DNA from: JAIOQA01 sp035493675 | GTDB lineage: Bacteria > Myxococcota_A > Polyangia > Haliangiales > Haliangiaceae | Assembly (NCBI GenBank): GCA_035493675.1 | Contig: DATJIA010000013.1 | Coordinates: forward strand, 56,248 to 120,247 | Reading direction: 5' to 3' | Length of the DNA stretch: 64,000 bases | Part shown: piece by piece, positions 47,175 through 56,148 of the stretch | Position numbering within the stretch: the first letter of the stretch is position 1 | How the letters are laid out: every line of letters starts with the position of its first letter | Notes under the pieces: generated by a model | Databases searched by the model: none | What the model was told of the DNA's origin: nothing | The model's input: only the letters and a program-made list of their open reading frames with translations | Translations under genes and position numbers: made by a program

Positions 47175-49486
47175 AGTTCCCGCGCCCGAAGCTCCCCCGC
47201 ACCGCCGACGACTGGCGCGAGCTGGCTCCCGTCCTCCTGCTCGTCGCGTTCGTCGGTCTGCTCGCGTGGGTCTACTCGCCCGCGTTCGGCGGCGAGGTCT
47301 GCGGCGACGACAACACCTTCCACTTCGCCGACGCGGTCCGCATGCGCCAGGCGCTCGGCGATCACGACTGGGACTTCTGGAGCCCCATGTCGAACAACGG
47401 CTACGCGCTCGGCTACTACTACCAGTTCATCCCGTCGTTCCTGCCCGCGCTCGGCTCGTGGATCACCGGCGGATCGATCCTGTGGTGGTTCCAGCTCGGC
47501 GTGTTCCTCCCGTTCGTGCTCGCGCCGCTCGCGACCTATCGCGGCGTGCGCATGATGGGCGCGACGCCGTGGCAGGCGCTCGGCGCCGCGATCGCGGTGT
47601 CGATGTTCACCGGCAACTCGAAGTGGGGCGGCGGCTCCGAGGGCACGTTCTGGGTCGGCCTCTACACGCAGGGCTGGGCGCTGTCGGTCTTCCCGCTCGC
47701 CCTCGGCCACGGCATGCGCTGGATCCGCGAGGGCAAGTCGCTCGGCAGCGCGGCGTTCTGGAGCGTCTTCGTCGGGCTCTGCCATCCGGTCGCCGGCGTC
47801 GCGATCGGCATCGCGCTGTTCGCCGGAGAGTGCGCGCGCTGGCTCGGCTTCGGGTGGCGAGCGATCTGGCCGTTCATCGAAGGGCCGAAGCGCCGCGACG
47901 TGCGCCTCGCGATCACGGCGGTCGTCGCCGGCGCGATCCTGTGGCTCGTCTACAAGTACTGGCTCGATCTGTTCGTGCTGATCCCGATGGGGCGGTGGCA
48001 GTGGCTCGCCCTCACGATCGCCCTGTTCGCGCTGATCGAATCGATCCTGCACCTCCTGCGCGAGGACGTCGCCGCGTTCTGGTCGACGCCGCCGCCCGCG
48101 TACGACGGCCCGCGCCCGACGACGACCTTCATCCGCCTCGTGATGCTCGGCGTGCTGCTGATCATCGGCTCCGCGCCCGCGTGGCTGCCCGTCTTCGTCG
48201 ACTACGTCGGCTACGGCGGCTTCCCGCACCGCGTCGCCGGTGAAGAGGGCTGGCACATGGTCGATCTCAAGGACGCGATCGGCGGGCACCTGCTCGATCA
48301 CGATCGCGCGCTCGGCGTGCTGACGCTCGGCCTCCCGCTGGTCGCGCTGTTCGCGCGCGCGATCTGGCTGCGCACGCTGTGGGCCGCGTCGATCCTCTAC
48401 TTCGCGCTGATGGAGCTCGGCCCGTACATCCCGAAGGGCCGCGACGACAACTTCCCCGCGGTGCGCGTGCTCGGCGCGATGCAGGTGTGCCTCGCGCTCG
48501 CGATCGGCGCAGGCTTCGTCGTCGTCGTCAGCGAGACGCGCAAGGCGATCGCGAAGCGCAGCCACGAGCTGTGGCTCCGCGAGCTGCTCGGCGCGATCGG
48601 CGGCATCTTCGTGTTCGCGCTCGTGTTCAGCGGCGCGCAGGTGATCCACACGCGCGTGCGCTCGGCGTGGGACTTCCCCGACTTCCACCGCGAGGAGCTC
48701 GACGATCTGTGGCCCGTCATGGCGCGGCAGACGCAAGGACGCCAGCAGGTGCGCGCCGGCGCCGAGGCGCACTGGAGCAACCTGCTTCCGTACGCGTACG
48801 CGGGGCGCCCCGCGATGCTGCAGATGGGCGGCGCGGCGCTGCAGTCGTCGCCGACCTACGTCTATCAGTGGGAGCAGCAGGACATCGAGCGCTCGGCGTA
48901 TATCTACGACGCGCCGTACGTGCTCTTGAAGACCGAGAAGGAGAACGAGGTCCCGGGCGGCGTCGTGATCGGGCAGACCGATCACTACGAGCTGAAGATG
49001 TTCGACGCGCCCGGGTTGATCGTGCCGGTGCACGTCGTCGGGGTCCTGCCGCCCGGGCGCTGGCCCGCGCGCGACGAGGGCGTGAAGTGGATCAAGGGCG
49101 ATCAGCCGATGAAGGACGAGACCTACGCGTTCGACGGCTACGGCGTGGAGAGCGCGCCGCCGCAGGGCATCGTGATCGCGTACTCGTGGCAGCCGTCGCC
49201 GGGCGACGCGCCCGATTACACGGCGGAGCTCGAGGCCTCGGCGCCGACGACGTTCGAGCTGAAGATCAGCTGGCACCCGCGCTGGGAGGCGACCCTCGAC
49301 GGCAAGCCGATCAAGCTCGGCCGCGTCCTGCCGGACTTCCTCGCGGTCGACGTGCCGAAGGGACGCCACCACCTCGAGCTGCGCTTCCATCGCCCGCTGT
49401 GGGCGTGGCTCGTGTGGTTCTTGTGGCCCGCGGTCGCGATCGCCGGCTGGCGCGTCACTTCACGGGGACGCGCGGCATCGGCATGA
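47171..49486 (+). CDS. Large membrane protein with PTPS-related/GT-C-like fold
   Basis: 771 residues from GTG 47171, overlapping the kinase stop (GTGA). About ten membrane helices between residues 15 and 490, an acidic first loop (GEVCGDDNTFHFADAVRMRQAL) as in GT-C glycosyltransferases, where an Asp-rich loop is catalytic, then a large soluble C-terminal domain (about 500-740) with two beta-sandwich parts (RHHLELRFHRP near the end) and a last helix. It resembles the 6-pyruvoyl-tetrahydropterin synthase-related membrane proteins (PF10131 type) and YfhO-like transferases. A lipid-linked sugar transfer role is plausible; the substrate is unknown. Confidence 0.75.
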   Translation: MKFPRPKLPRTADDWRELAPVLLLVAFVGLLAWVYSPAFGGEVCGDDNTFHFADAVRMRQALGDHDWDFWSPMSNNGYALGYYYQFIPSFLPALGSWITGGSILWWFQLGVFLPFVLAPLATYRGVRMMGATPWQALGAAIAVSMFTGNSKWGGGSEGTFWVGLYTQGWALSVFPLALGHGMRWIREGKSLGSAAFWSVFVGLCHPVAGVAIGIALFAGECARWLGFGWRAIWPFIEGPKRRDVRLAITAVVAGAILWLVYKYWLDLFVLIPMGRWQWLALTIALFALIESILHLLREDVAAFWSTPPPAYDGPRPTTTFIRLVMLGVLLIIGSAPAWLPVFVDYVGYGGFPHRVAGEEGWHMVDLKDAIGGHLLDHDRALGVLTLGLPLVALFARAIWLRTLWAASILYFALMELGPYIPKGRDDNFPAVRVLGAMQVCLALAIGAGFVVVVSETRKAIAKRSHELWLRELLGAIGGIFVFALVFSGAQVIHTRVRSAWDFPDFHREELDDLWPVMARQTQGRQQVRAGAEAHWSNLLPYAYAGRPAMLQMGGAALQSSPTYVYQWEQQDIERSAYIYDAPYVLLKTEKENEVPGGVVIGQTDHYELKMFDAPGLIVPVHVVGVLPPGRWPARDEGVKWIKGDQPMKDETYAFDGYGVESAPPQGIVIAYSWQPSPGDAPDYTAELEASAPTTFELKISWHPRWEATLDGKPIKLGRVLPDFLAVDVPKGRHHLELRFHRPLWAWLVWFLWPAVAIAGWRVTSRGRAASA

Positions 49487-50480
49487 TCGGCTTGTAGCTC
49501 GCGAGCTGCCAGACGTGATAGGCGTCGGGCCGCGTGAACTCGAACTGAACCGTGACGATCGGCTTCTCGACGCCGTCGTACTCGACGACGAGATCGAGCG
49601 AGTCGCCGTGGCCCGTCGGATCGGTGTGGTTGCTGGTCACGTTCGTGATGCGCACGAACTTCCCGATCTCCTTCGCGCGCGTGCGCTCGAGCGCGGCGAG
49701 ATCGTCCTTGGAGACGGCGGTCTTGAAGACCGGCGCGGCGTCGTCCCAGATCTTCGCGGTCTCGCCGCGCTGCACGCGCAAGAGGACGACCAGCGCGTCG
49801 ACGAGCACGGCGTGATCGCCCTCGATGCGCGCCTCGCGCTTCGCGGCGGCGCTCTCGACCTTCGCGATGTCGGGCGGCAGCTCGATCGAGATGCCGAGCA
49901 TGCGCCAGGTGCCTTCCTCGCGATGGAGGCTGATCGCGCCGCGCACCACCTTCGCCTTCTCGAACGCCATGATCATCGAGACGCGCGCGCTGGTGCCGCT
50001 CGGACCGCGCACGACCTCGGTGCCGGTGATCGACGTGATCTCCTTGAACGGGCCCAGCGTCGCGTTGATGTTCGCCATCACGACCGCGAAGTCGGCCTCG
50101 GGCACGCGCTCCTGGTAGCGCGGCGAGGCCTCGGCGTAGATCTTGTTGTACTCGCCGGCGCGCATCTGCTCGAGGATGTGCTGCGCGACCGGGCGCAGGT
50201 CGGGCTTCGAGGCGCCGCGCAGCTGCCACCACACGATGCCCACGATCCACGCGGCGACGACGAGGAAGCCGACGATCACGCTGCGGACCAGGACGCGGCT
50301 CTTGCGCGTCTTGGGCACCGGGATGTGCAGCGACTCGGCGGCGTGCTCGAGCTTGTCGACGACGCGGCCGCCGATCGTCGAGGCGCGGCGGCGGCGCGCG
50401 CGCGCGGCGGGCAGGCTGTTCGACGCCGAGACATCGACGTCGATCGAGCCGCTCTCGCCCGGTTCCTCGGGGTCCGCCAC
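49455..50480 (-). CDS. Membrane-anchored protein with DUF4019/DUF3887-like domains
   Basis: 341 residues from GTG 50480. A basic, Arg-rich N-terminus (RARRRRAS), one membrane helix (about 68-88), then two NTF2-like-looking domains: about 95-210 (AQHILEQMRAGEYNKIYAEASPRYQ, then LGPFKEITSITG and GTWRMLGISIELP) and 215-340. The pattern matches domains of unknown function linked to cell envelope proteins. It starts five bases after the stop of the molybdenum hydroxylase FAD subunit, so it belongs to that transcript, and its 3' end overlaps the convergent membrane protein gene by 32 bases. Confidence 0.7.
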   Translation of the reverse strand: MADPEEPGESGSIDVDVSASNSLPAARARRRRASTIGGRVVDKLEHAAESLHIPVPKTRKSRVLVRSVIVGFLVVAAWIVGIVWWQLRGASKPDLRPVAQHILEQMRAGEYNKIYAEASPRYQERVPEADFAVVMANINATLGPFKEITSITGTEVVRGPSGTSARVSMIMAFEKAKVVRGAISLHREEGTWRMLGISIELPPDIAKVESAAAKREARIEGDHAVLVDALVVLLRVQRGETAKIWDDAAPVFKTAVSKDDLAALERTRAKEIGKFVRITNVTSNHTDPTGHGDSLDLVVEYDGVEKPIVTVQFEFTRPDAYHVWQLASYKPIMPMPRVPVK

Positions 50481-50484
50481 GCCG

Positions 50485-51342
50485 TTAGTATGAGGCCAAG
50501 ACGAAACGTGCGACCACATTGCGCGCGACGTCGAGGCGATAGTCGGCGGTCGAGCGCACGTCGTTGATCGGACGGATCGCGCCGCCGAGCGCGGCGGCGG
50601 CGGCGGCGGCGGCCTCGGGGCCCGGCGGTTTCCCGACCAGCGCGGCCTCGGCGGCGGGGGCGCGGATCGGTCGATCGGCGACCGCGCCCAAGCCGATGCG
50701 CGCGGCGGTGATCGTGCCGCCTTCGATCGTGATCGCGGCGGCGGCCATCACCTTCGAGATCGACTGCGCGCGCCGCGTGCCGACCTTGCGCCAGCACAGC
50801 TTGGTCGCGGCCGAAGGCACCGGCACCCACGCGGCGACGATCAGCTCGTCGGCGGCGAGCGCGGTCTTGCGATAGCCGGTGCAGTAGTCCGCGTAACGCA
50901 CGCGCCGCGCGCCGCGCACGCTGGCGAGCTCGAGCTCGGCGTCGAGCGCGAGCCACACCGGCAGCGAATCGCCGACCGGCGACGACGTCCCGAGGTTGCC
51001 GCCGACGGTGCCGCGCGCCTGGATCTGCAGCGCGCCGATCTCGCGCGCCGCGCTGGCGAGGATCGGGACGTGCTGCTGCACGGTCGGCGACGCGATCGTC
51101 TCGCGCCAGGTCGTGCCCGCGCCGATCCGGATCCACGACGCGTCGCCGCCGGAACCTGCGATGCGGGTCTCGATCCCGACCAGCGGCGACAACCTCCACA
51201 GATCCAGGATCCCGGTCGGCACCGCGCGCCGCGGCGCATCGACCATCAAGTCGGTGCCGCCGGCGAGCACCATCCAGTCGGGATGATCGAAGCGCGCGCG
51301 CAACGCCTCGCCGAGATCCGCGGGGCGGACGTAGAGGCTCAC
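50485..51342 (-). CDS. Molybdenum hydroxylase FAD-binding subunit (CoxM/XdhB type)
   Basis: 285 residues from GTG 51342, with the FAD-binding domain motifs VLAGGTDLMVD, RIGAGTTWRETIA and QARGTVGGNLGTSSPVGDSLPVWLAL (GGNLGT for the FAD ring), then a C-terminal CO-dehydrogenase flavoprotein domain. It carries electrons from the iron-sulfur subunit to the final acceptor. It overlaps the 2Fe-2S gene by four bases (GTGA). The C-terminus has a long Ala run. Confidence 0.93.
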   Translation of the reverse strand: MSLYVRPADLGEALRARFDHPDWMVLAGGTDLMVDAPRRAVPTGILDLWRLSPLVGIETRIAGSGGDASWIRIGAGTTWRETIASPTVQQHVPILASAAREIGALQIQARGTVGGNLGTSSPVGDSLPVWLALDAELELASVRGARRVRYADYCTGYRKTALAADELIVAAWVPVPSAATKLCWRKVGTRRAQSISKVMAAAAITIEGGTITAARIGLGAVADRPIRAPAAEAALVGKPPGPEAAAAAAAALGGAIRPINDVRSTADYRLDVARNVVARFVLASY

Positions 51343-51812
51343 TTCGACACCTCGGCCGCGGCTTCGATCACCGCGTCGACGATCAGCTGATAGCCCGTGC
51401 ACCGACAGATGTTGCCCGCGAGCAATTCGCGCACGCGATCGCGCGCGCGATCCCCCGACACCAGCCCTTCGTCGACGAGGTGCGCCGCGCACACCGCGAT
51501 GCCGGGCGTGCAGATGCCGCACTGCGCGCCGCCGCGCGCGACCAGCGCCCGCTGCACCGCGTGGAGGAGCTCGCCGCGCGCGAGCCCCTCGACCGTCGTC
51601 ACGCGGCGGTGCGCGCACTGCCCCGCCGCGACCAGGCACGAGTTCACCGGCTCGCCGTCGAGGAGCACCGTGCACGCGCCGCACTCGCCCTCGCCGCAGC
51701 CTTCCTTCGTGCCGGTGAGGCGCAGGTCCTCGCGCACGAAGTCGAGCAAGCGCTTCCACGGATCGGCGTCCGCGCTGCGGGTCTCGCCGTTGATGATCAA
51801 TTCGATCTTCAC
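51339..51812 (-). CDS. Molybdenum hydroxylase 2Fe-2S subunit (CoxS/XdhC type)
   Basis: 157 residues from GTG 51812. The N-terminal plant-type ferredoxin domain has CGEGECGACTVLLDG with a later Cys, and the C-terminal four-helix domain has CGICTPG and CRCTGY, giving the two 2Fe-2S clusters of the family. It relays electrons from molybdopterin to FAD. Joined to both neighbours by GTGA overlaps. Confidence 0.95.
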   Translation of the reverse strand: MKIELIINGETRSADADPWKRLLDFVREDLRLTGTKEGCGEGECGACTVLLDGEPVNSCLVAAGQCAHRRVTTVEGLARGELLHAVQRALVARGGAQCGICTPGIAVCAAHLVDEGLVSGDRARDRVRELLAGNICRCTGYQLIVDAVIEAAAEVSK

Positions 51813-54040
51813 GATCTCCTCATCCGTGTTGCGATCATCTCGGGCGTGATCGGGATCGTGTCGAAGTCGAGGCCGAGCGCGTCGCCGACCGCGTTCGCGA
51901 CCGCCGCCGCCGGGCCGTCCATCGGGATCTCGCCGACGCCCTTCGCGCCGTGCGGGCCGAACGGGTACGGGCACTCGACGATGATCGTCTCGAGCTCGGG
52001 CGCGTCGGCGAAGGTCGGGACGATGCAGTTGGTCATGTTCGCGTTGGCGACCTTGCCGTCCTTGTAGACGACGTTCTCGAGCAGCGCCCAGCCGAGCGCC
52101 TGCAGCGTGCCGCCGTCGATCTGGCCGCGGACGATCGTCGGGTTGATCGCCTTGCCGACGTCGACCGCCTGCACGCAGCGATCGACCGCGACCTCGTACG
52201 TGTCGAGATCGATCGTCACGTCGACCAGGCACGCCGCCCAGCCGAACACCGGATACGCCGAGCCGGTGTACGTCTCGTCGTCCCACGCGATGCCCGGCGG
52301 CGGTTGGTACTGCACGGTCTCCTCGAGCGGACCGAGATCGGCGGCGACGTCGTGCGCGAGCGACGCGATCGACTCGTTCGCGCGCCCGAACTCGCGGCCC
52401 CACGCCGAGATCCGCCCGCGCAGCGCGCGCGACGCCTGCTCGACGAGCCCACCGACGACCATGCACGTGCGGCTCGCCACGGTCGGTCCGGAATCCGGCA
52501 CGCGATCGGTCGACGGATCGACGACCTCGACGAGCGAAGGCGAGACGCCGAGCGCGTCGGCCGCGAGCTGCGTGAAGATCGTGATCGCGCCCTGCCCGAT
52601 GTCGGTCGAGCTGGCGCGGACCTCGAAGCGGCCGTCGCGGGTGAGCGCCACGGTCGCGCGCCCCGCGAGCCGTTGCTCGCCGGAGCCGGTGAAGCCGGCG
52701 CCGTGGAAGTAGAAGCAGACGCCTCGGCCGCGGCGCACCGGCGCGCCGCTCGCGCTGGTTCCGGTCTTCGCAGGTTTCGGCCCCGCGACCTGCTCGAGCG
52801 CGTCGAGGACGGCGTCGGTGCCGACCGAGTACGTCAGCGTCTGCCCGGTCGCGGTCGTGTCGCCCTCGCGCAGCGCGTGCTTGCGGCGATACGCGAGCGG
52901 CGGCGCGCCGACGCGCTTCGCCGCCTTCTCGATCTGCCGTTCGTACGCGAAGGTCGTCTGCGGCGCGCCGAAACCGCGGAACGCGCCGTGCGGCGGATGG
53001 TTGGTCGCGACCACGCGCCCGACGATCTTCACCATCGGGCACTTGTACGGCCCCGCCGCGTGCAGCACGCCGCGCGACAGGACGACCGCGCTGAGCGTGG
53101 CGTACGCGCCGCCGTCCATCACGACGTCGATCGCGGCGACGACGAGGTTGCCTTCGCGATCGATCCCGAGCCGGTGATGGATCACCGCCGGGTGCCGCTT
53201 GGTGGTCGCCGCGATGTCCTCGTCGCGGTCGTAGACGATCTTCACGGGCGCGTGCGCCTTGCGCGCCAAGAGCGCGCAGTGCGCCGCGATCATCGACGGA
53301 TATTCTTCCTTCCCGCCGAACCCGCCGCCGGTCACCGTCTGCGTGATGATCGCCTGCTCCGCGTGCAGATCGAGCAGCGGCTTCATCGCCTTGTGCACGT
53401 AGTACGGGCACTGCATCGAGCCCGTCACATGGCAGGCGTCGCCGATCCACGACGCCATCATCGCCTGCGGCTCGATGTACATCTGCTCCTGCGCGCTCGT
53501 GCGATAGACGCTGTCGATCACGTGCGCGCACCCCGCGAGCGCCGCCTCGATCTCCTCGTCGCGCGCGTGGCCCTTGCGGATCGAGAACTTCTTGAAGACG
53601 TTGTCGTCGCCGTGCAGCTTCACGCGCGCCGACAGCGCGTCGTCGATCGTGAAGACGTTCGGCAGCGGCCGGATCCGCGGGCGGATCGCCGCGCGCGCGG
53701 CGTATGCCAGCGCACGGGTCGGCGCCGCGACCAACGCGATCGGCTCGTCGACGTGCCGCACTTCGCCGCCCACCGGGACCAGCGCCGGTTGATCATCCTC
53801 GATCAAGGTGATCACGTTCTTGCCCGGGATGTCCTCGGCCGTCACGACGACCACGCGGCTCCAGTCGAACGACGGATCGCGATCGATCCCTTCCAACACG
53901 CCGTGCGCGATCTGCGAGCGCACGGTCATGCCGTGCCACACGCCCGCGGCATCGAGGTCGTCGAGGTATCGCGCGCGGCCCGTGACCTTCGCGACCCCGT
54001 CGACGCGGGCGACGCTCGCCCCGACCGCTCGTGACTCCAT
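51809..54040 (-). CDS. Molybdenum hydroxylase large (molybdopterin) subunit
   Basis: 743 residues of the xanthine dehydrogenase/CO dehydrogenase large-subunit family. GGGFGGKEEYPSM, AFRGFGAPQTTFAYERQIEKAA, TGSGEQRLAGRATVALTRDG, SSTDIGQG and GAKGVGEIPMDGPAAAVANAV are family signatures; the Glu of GVGE is the catalytic base of the hydroxylases. The substrate (a purine, aldehyde or N-heterocycle) cannot be told; the absence of the CO dehydrogenase loop VAYRCSF argues against CO. No cofactor maturation gene (such as XdhC-like sulfurase) is nearby. It is the first gene of a four-gene operon; a TAGAAA lies six bases before its ATG. Confidence 0.93.
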   Translation of the reverse strand: MESRAVGASVARVDGVAKVTGRARYLDDLDAAGVWHGMTVRSQIAHGVLEGIDRDPSFDWSRVVVVTAEDIPGKNVITLIEDDQPALVPVGGEVRHVDEPIALVAAPTRALAYAARAAIRPRIRPLPNVFTIDDALSARVKLHGDDNVFKKFSIRKGHARDEEIEAALAGCAHVIDSVYRTSAQEQMYIEPQAMMASWIGDACHVTGSMQCPYYVHKAMKPLLDLHAEQAIITQTVTGGGFGGKEEYPSMIAAHCALLARKAHAPVKIVYDRDEDIAATTKRHPAVIHHRLGIDREGNLVVAAIDVVMDGGAYATLSAVVLSRGVLHAAGPYKCPMVKIVGRVVATNHPPHGAFRGFGAPQTTFAYERQIEKAAKRVGAPPLAYRRKHALREGDTTATGQTLTYSVGTDAVLDALEQVAGPKPAKTGTSASGAPVRRGRGVCFYFHGAGFTGSGEQRLAGRATVALTRDGRFEVRASSTDIGQGAITIFTQLAADALGVSPSLVEVVDPSTDRVPDSGPTVASRTCMVVGGLVEQASRALRGRISAWGREFGRANESIASLAHDVAADLGPLEETVQYQPPPGIAWDDETYTGSAYPVFGWAACLVDVTIDLDTYEVAVDRCVQAVDVGKAINPTIVRGQIDGGTLQALGWALLENVVYKDGKVANANMTNCIVPTFADAPELETIIVECPYPFGPHGAKGVGEIPMDGPAAAVANAVGDALGLDFDTIPITPEMIATRMRRS

Positions 54041-54068
54041 CGATCGTTTCTAACACGAGGCGCACGCC

Positions 54069-55310
54069 ATGGACCCCATCGAAACCCCTCGCCCGCCCTT
54101 CTGGCGCGCCCTCCTGCTCCGCTTCGGCGTCCTCTATTGGGCGCTGTTCGCGATCCCGGTGATCTTCGAGCAGATCACCGCCTCGTCGAAGATCGGTGGC
54201 CCGCTGATGCGCGCGTGGCACGGGATGGTGGGCTGGGTCGGCGACGCCGGCTTCGGCGTCGCGCTCGACTTCACCGAGACCGGCAGCGGCGATCGCACCG
54301 GCGACTGGATCTCGCTCCTCTGCATCGCGGTGCTCGCGCTGGTCGGGTCGATCGCGTGGGCGCTCGTCGATCGCCGCCGCCGCCACGACGCGCGCCTGCG
54401 CGAGGGCCTGCGCGTCTTCCTCCGCTACACGCTCGCGTTCATCATGCTCGACTACGGGCTCGCGAAGGTGTTCTTCGGGCAGTTCCCGCCGCCGGGCGAC
54501 TACCGCTTGAACGAGAAGTACGGCGACTCGTCGCCGATGGGCCTCTTGTGGACGTTCATGGGCTACTCGCCCGCGTACGTCTTCTTCTCCGGCGCCGCCG
54601 AGACCCTCGGCGCGACCCTGCTCTTCTTCCGCCGCACGACGACGCTCGGCGCGCTGATCCTGTTCGCGGTCCTCACCAACGTCGTCCTGCTCAACTTCTG
54701 TTACGACGTGCCGGTCAAGATCAACTCGACGCACTACCTGATCATCTGCGTCGTCCTGCTCGCGCCGGAGCTCCGCCGGCTCGCCGCGTTCTTCCTCGGT
54801 CGTCCGACGCCGGCGTCGTTCCCGCGGTGGTCGCGCGCGCTCAAGTACGTCGTGATCGCGGTCTTCGTGTACTTCCCGCTGCGCGACTCGCTCGATCATC
54901 CCTCGCTGAGGCAGACCTGGTACAGCGGCTACTGGATGGTCTCGACCTTCTCCCGCGACGGTCACGACGTCTCCGACGCGACGCGCTGGCAGCGCCTCAA
55001 GTTCGAGGTCGACGACGACGGCCCGATCGCGCGCTGGCGCAACGCGGACGAGTCGTACGGCGACCTCTACGACGTCACGTTCGACGACGCCAAGCACACG
55101 ATGCGCTTCGCGCCCAGCACGCGCGACACGCCGACCCACGCGACCGGCCCCATCGACTTCACGTACACGCGCACCGGCGACGACCTCGAGCTGCGCGGCA
55201 CCGTCGCCGGCCACGCGCTCGACGTCCACCTCACGCACCTGGTCACCACGAACACGCCGCTCATGTCCCGCGGCTTCCACTGGATCAACGAGTTCCCGTT
55301 CAACCGGTGA
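54069..55310 (+). CDS. Membrane protein with DoxX-like helices and a soluble C-terminus
   Basis: 413 residues. About seven helices: the segment around LRYTLAFIMLDYGLAKVFFGQFPPP and MGYSPAYVFFSGAAETLGATLLFFRRTTTLGALILFAVL resembles the DoxX/SURF4 four-helix family. The last 130 residues are soluble and beta-rich (RWQRLKFEVDDDGPIARWRN, then RFAPSTRDTPTHATGPIDFTYTRTGDDLELRGTVAG). Function unknown. It is divergent from the molybdenum hydroxylase and is followed 14 bases later by another membrane gene. Confidence 0.75.
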   Translation: MDPIETPRPPFWRALLLRFGVLYWALFAIPVIFEQITASSKIGGPLMRAWHGMVGWVGDAGFGVALDFTETGSGDRTGDWISLLCIAVLALVGSIAWALVDRRRRHDARLREGLRVFLRYTLAFIMLDYGLAKVFFGQFPPPGDYRLNEKYGDSSPMGLLWTFMGYSPAYVFFSGAAETLGATLLFFRRTTTLGALILFAVLTNVVLLNFCYDVPVKINSTHYLIICVVLLAPELRRLAAFFLGRPTPASFPRWSRALKYVVIAVFVYFPLRDSLDHPSLRQTWYSGYWMVSTFSRDGHDVSDATRWQRLKFEVDDDGPIARWRNADESYGDLYDVTFDDAKHTMRFAPSTRDTPTHATGPIDFTYTRTGDDLELRGTVAGHALDVHLTHLVTTNTPLMSRGFHWINEFPFNR

Positions 55311-55312
55311 GA

Positions 55313-55318
55313 TAGGAT
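55313..55318 (+). promoter_or_regulatory. TAGGAT, -10 of the gene at 55325 (leaderless)
   Basis: A six-base gap (CGACGC) leads to the ATG. It lies directly after the stop of the upstream gene, so the downstream gene can also be transcribed on its own. Confidence 0.55.
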
Positions 55319-55324
55319 CGACGC

Positions 55325-56011
55325 ATGGCGTTCGTTTTCGGCAAGCACGTCGAGTCGACCTGCATCCAGGATCTGCCGGACCCCGGGCCGAACGGCGAAG
55401 CGCTGTGCCTCGCGTATCGGGTCGAGTCGTACGGCCTCGTCTTCCCGGGCTACACGCGCGACGGGGGATACGCGATCCAGATCAAAGGCAGCCGCGCATC
55501 GCGACCAATCGACGACGCGTGGATCGCGAAGCTCCAGCAGCGCGGCGTGCTGCCCGATCCGCTGCCGTCGTACTCGATCCCGGCATCGACGTACGCTTGG
55601 GGTTTCTCGCTGTGGCCCGTCATCGCGCTCGTCTTGCTCGTCACATGGGTGCGGCGTCGCTCTGCGATGCGCGAGCATGTCGTCGAGAAGCCGGCGCCGG
55701 GCGCGAGCGCGATCGAGGTCACCGCGAGCCACTCGATCCTGAACTTCTTCATGTTCATCTGCGCGCCGACGATCCGCATCGACGATCGCCCGTACCTCCG
55801 CACCTGGGGAACGTGGACGTTCCCCGTCGAACCCGGAACGCACGTGGTCCGTGTCACGTACCGCTGGTTGTGGGATCGCGCCGAGCAGCGCATGGACCTC
55901 CCGGTCGAGGCCGGCGAGACCAAGTGCGTGCGCTACCACGTCGGCCTGTTCTTCTCGCGGATCAAGCTCGAGTCCGCGGCGCCGACCGCCCGCGTCGAAC
56001 GCGCCGGCTGA
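55325..56011 (+). CDS. Membrane protein of unknown function
   Basis: 228 residues. The N-terminal part is soluble with two Cys (STCIQDL and GEALCLAY), one membrane helix lies at about 92-110 and a second hydrophobic segment (ILNFFMFICAPTIRID) at about 138-155, then a beta-rich domain (TFPVEPGTHVVRVTYRW). Not recognised. The 137 bases after it (56012-56148) hold no gene. Confidence 0.65.
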   Translation: MAFVFGKHVESTCIQDLPDPGPNGEALCLAYRVESYGLVFPGYTRDGGYAIQIKGSRASRPIDDAWIAKLQQRGVLPDPLPSYSIPASTYAWGFSLWPVIALVLLVTWVRRRSAMREHVVEKPAPGASAIEVTASHSILNFFMFICAPTIRIDDRPYLRTWGTWTFPVEPGTHVVRVTYRWLWDRAEQRMDLPVEAGETKCVRYHVGLFFSRIKLESAAPTARVERAG

Positions 56012-56148
56012 GGGCAAGACCCTTCGGCCACGGGTCGTATCGAGATCGATGATGTTCACCGCGAGTCGGTCGCATTCGAGCGCGACTGAGCGCGGGGCAG
56101 ATCCCGGGGGGTGCCGCGCGGGGGCGGGCGGCGCTAGGATCGCGGACG

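Noticed and set aside
56005..56035. Another copy of the dispersed repeat (GCTGAGGGCAAGACCCTTCGG)
   Set aside because: It has pieces of the core in a different order and does not align with CTGAGC...TCGAAG; chance similarity is likely.
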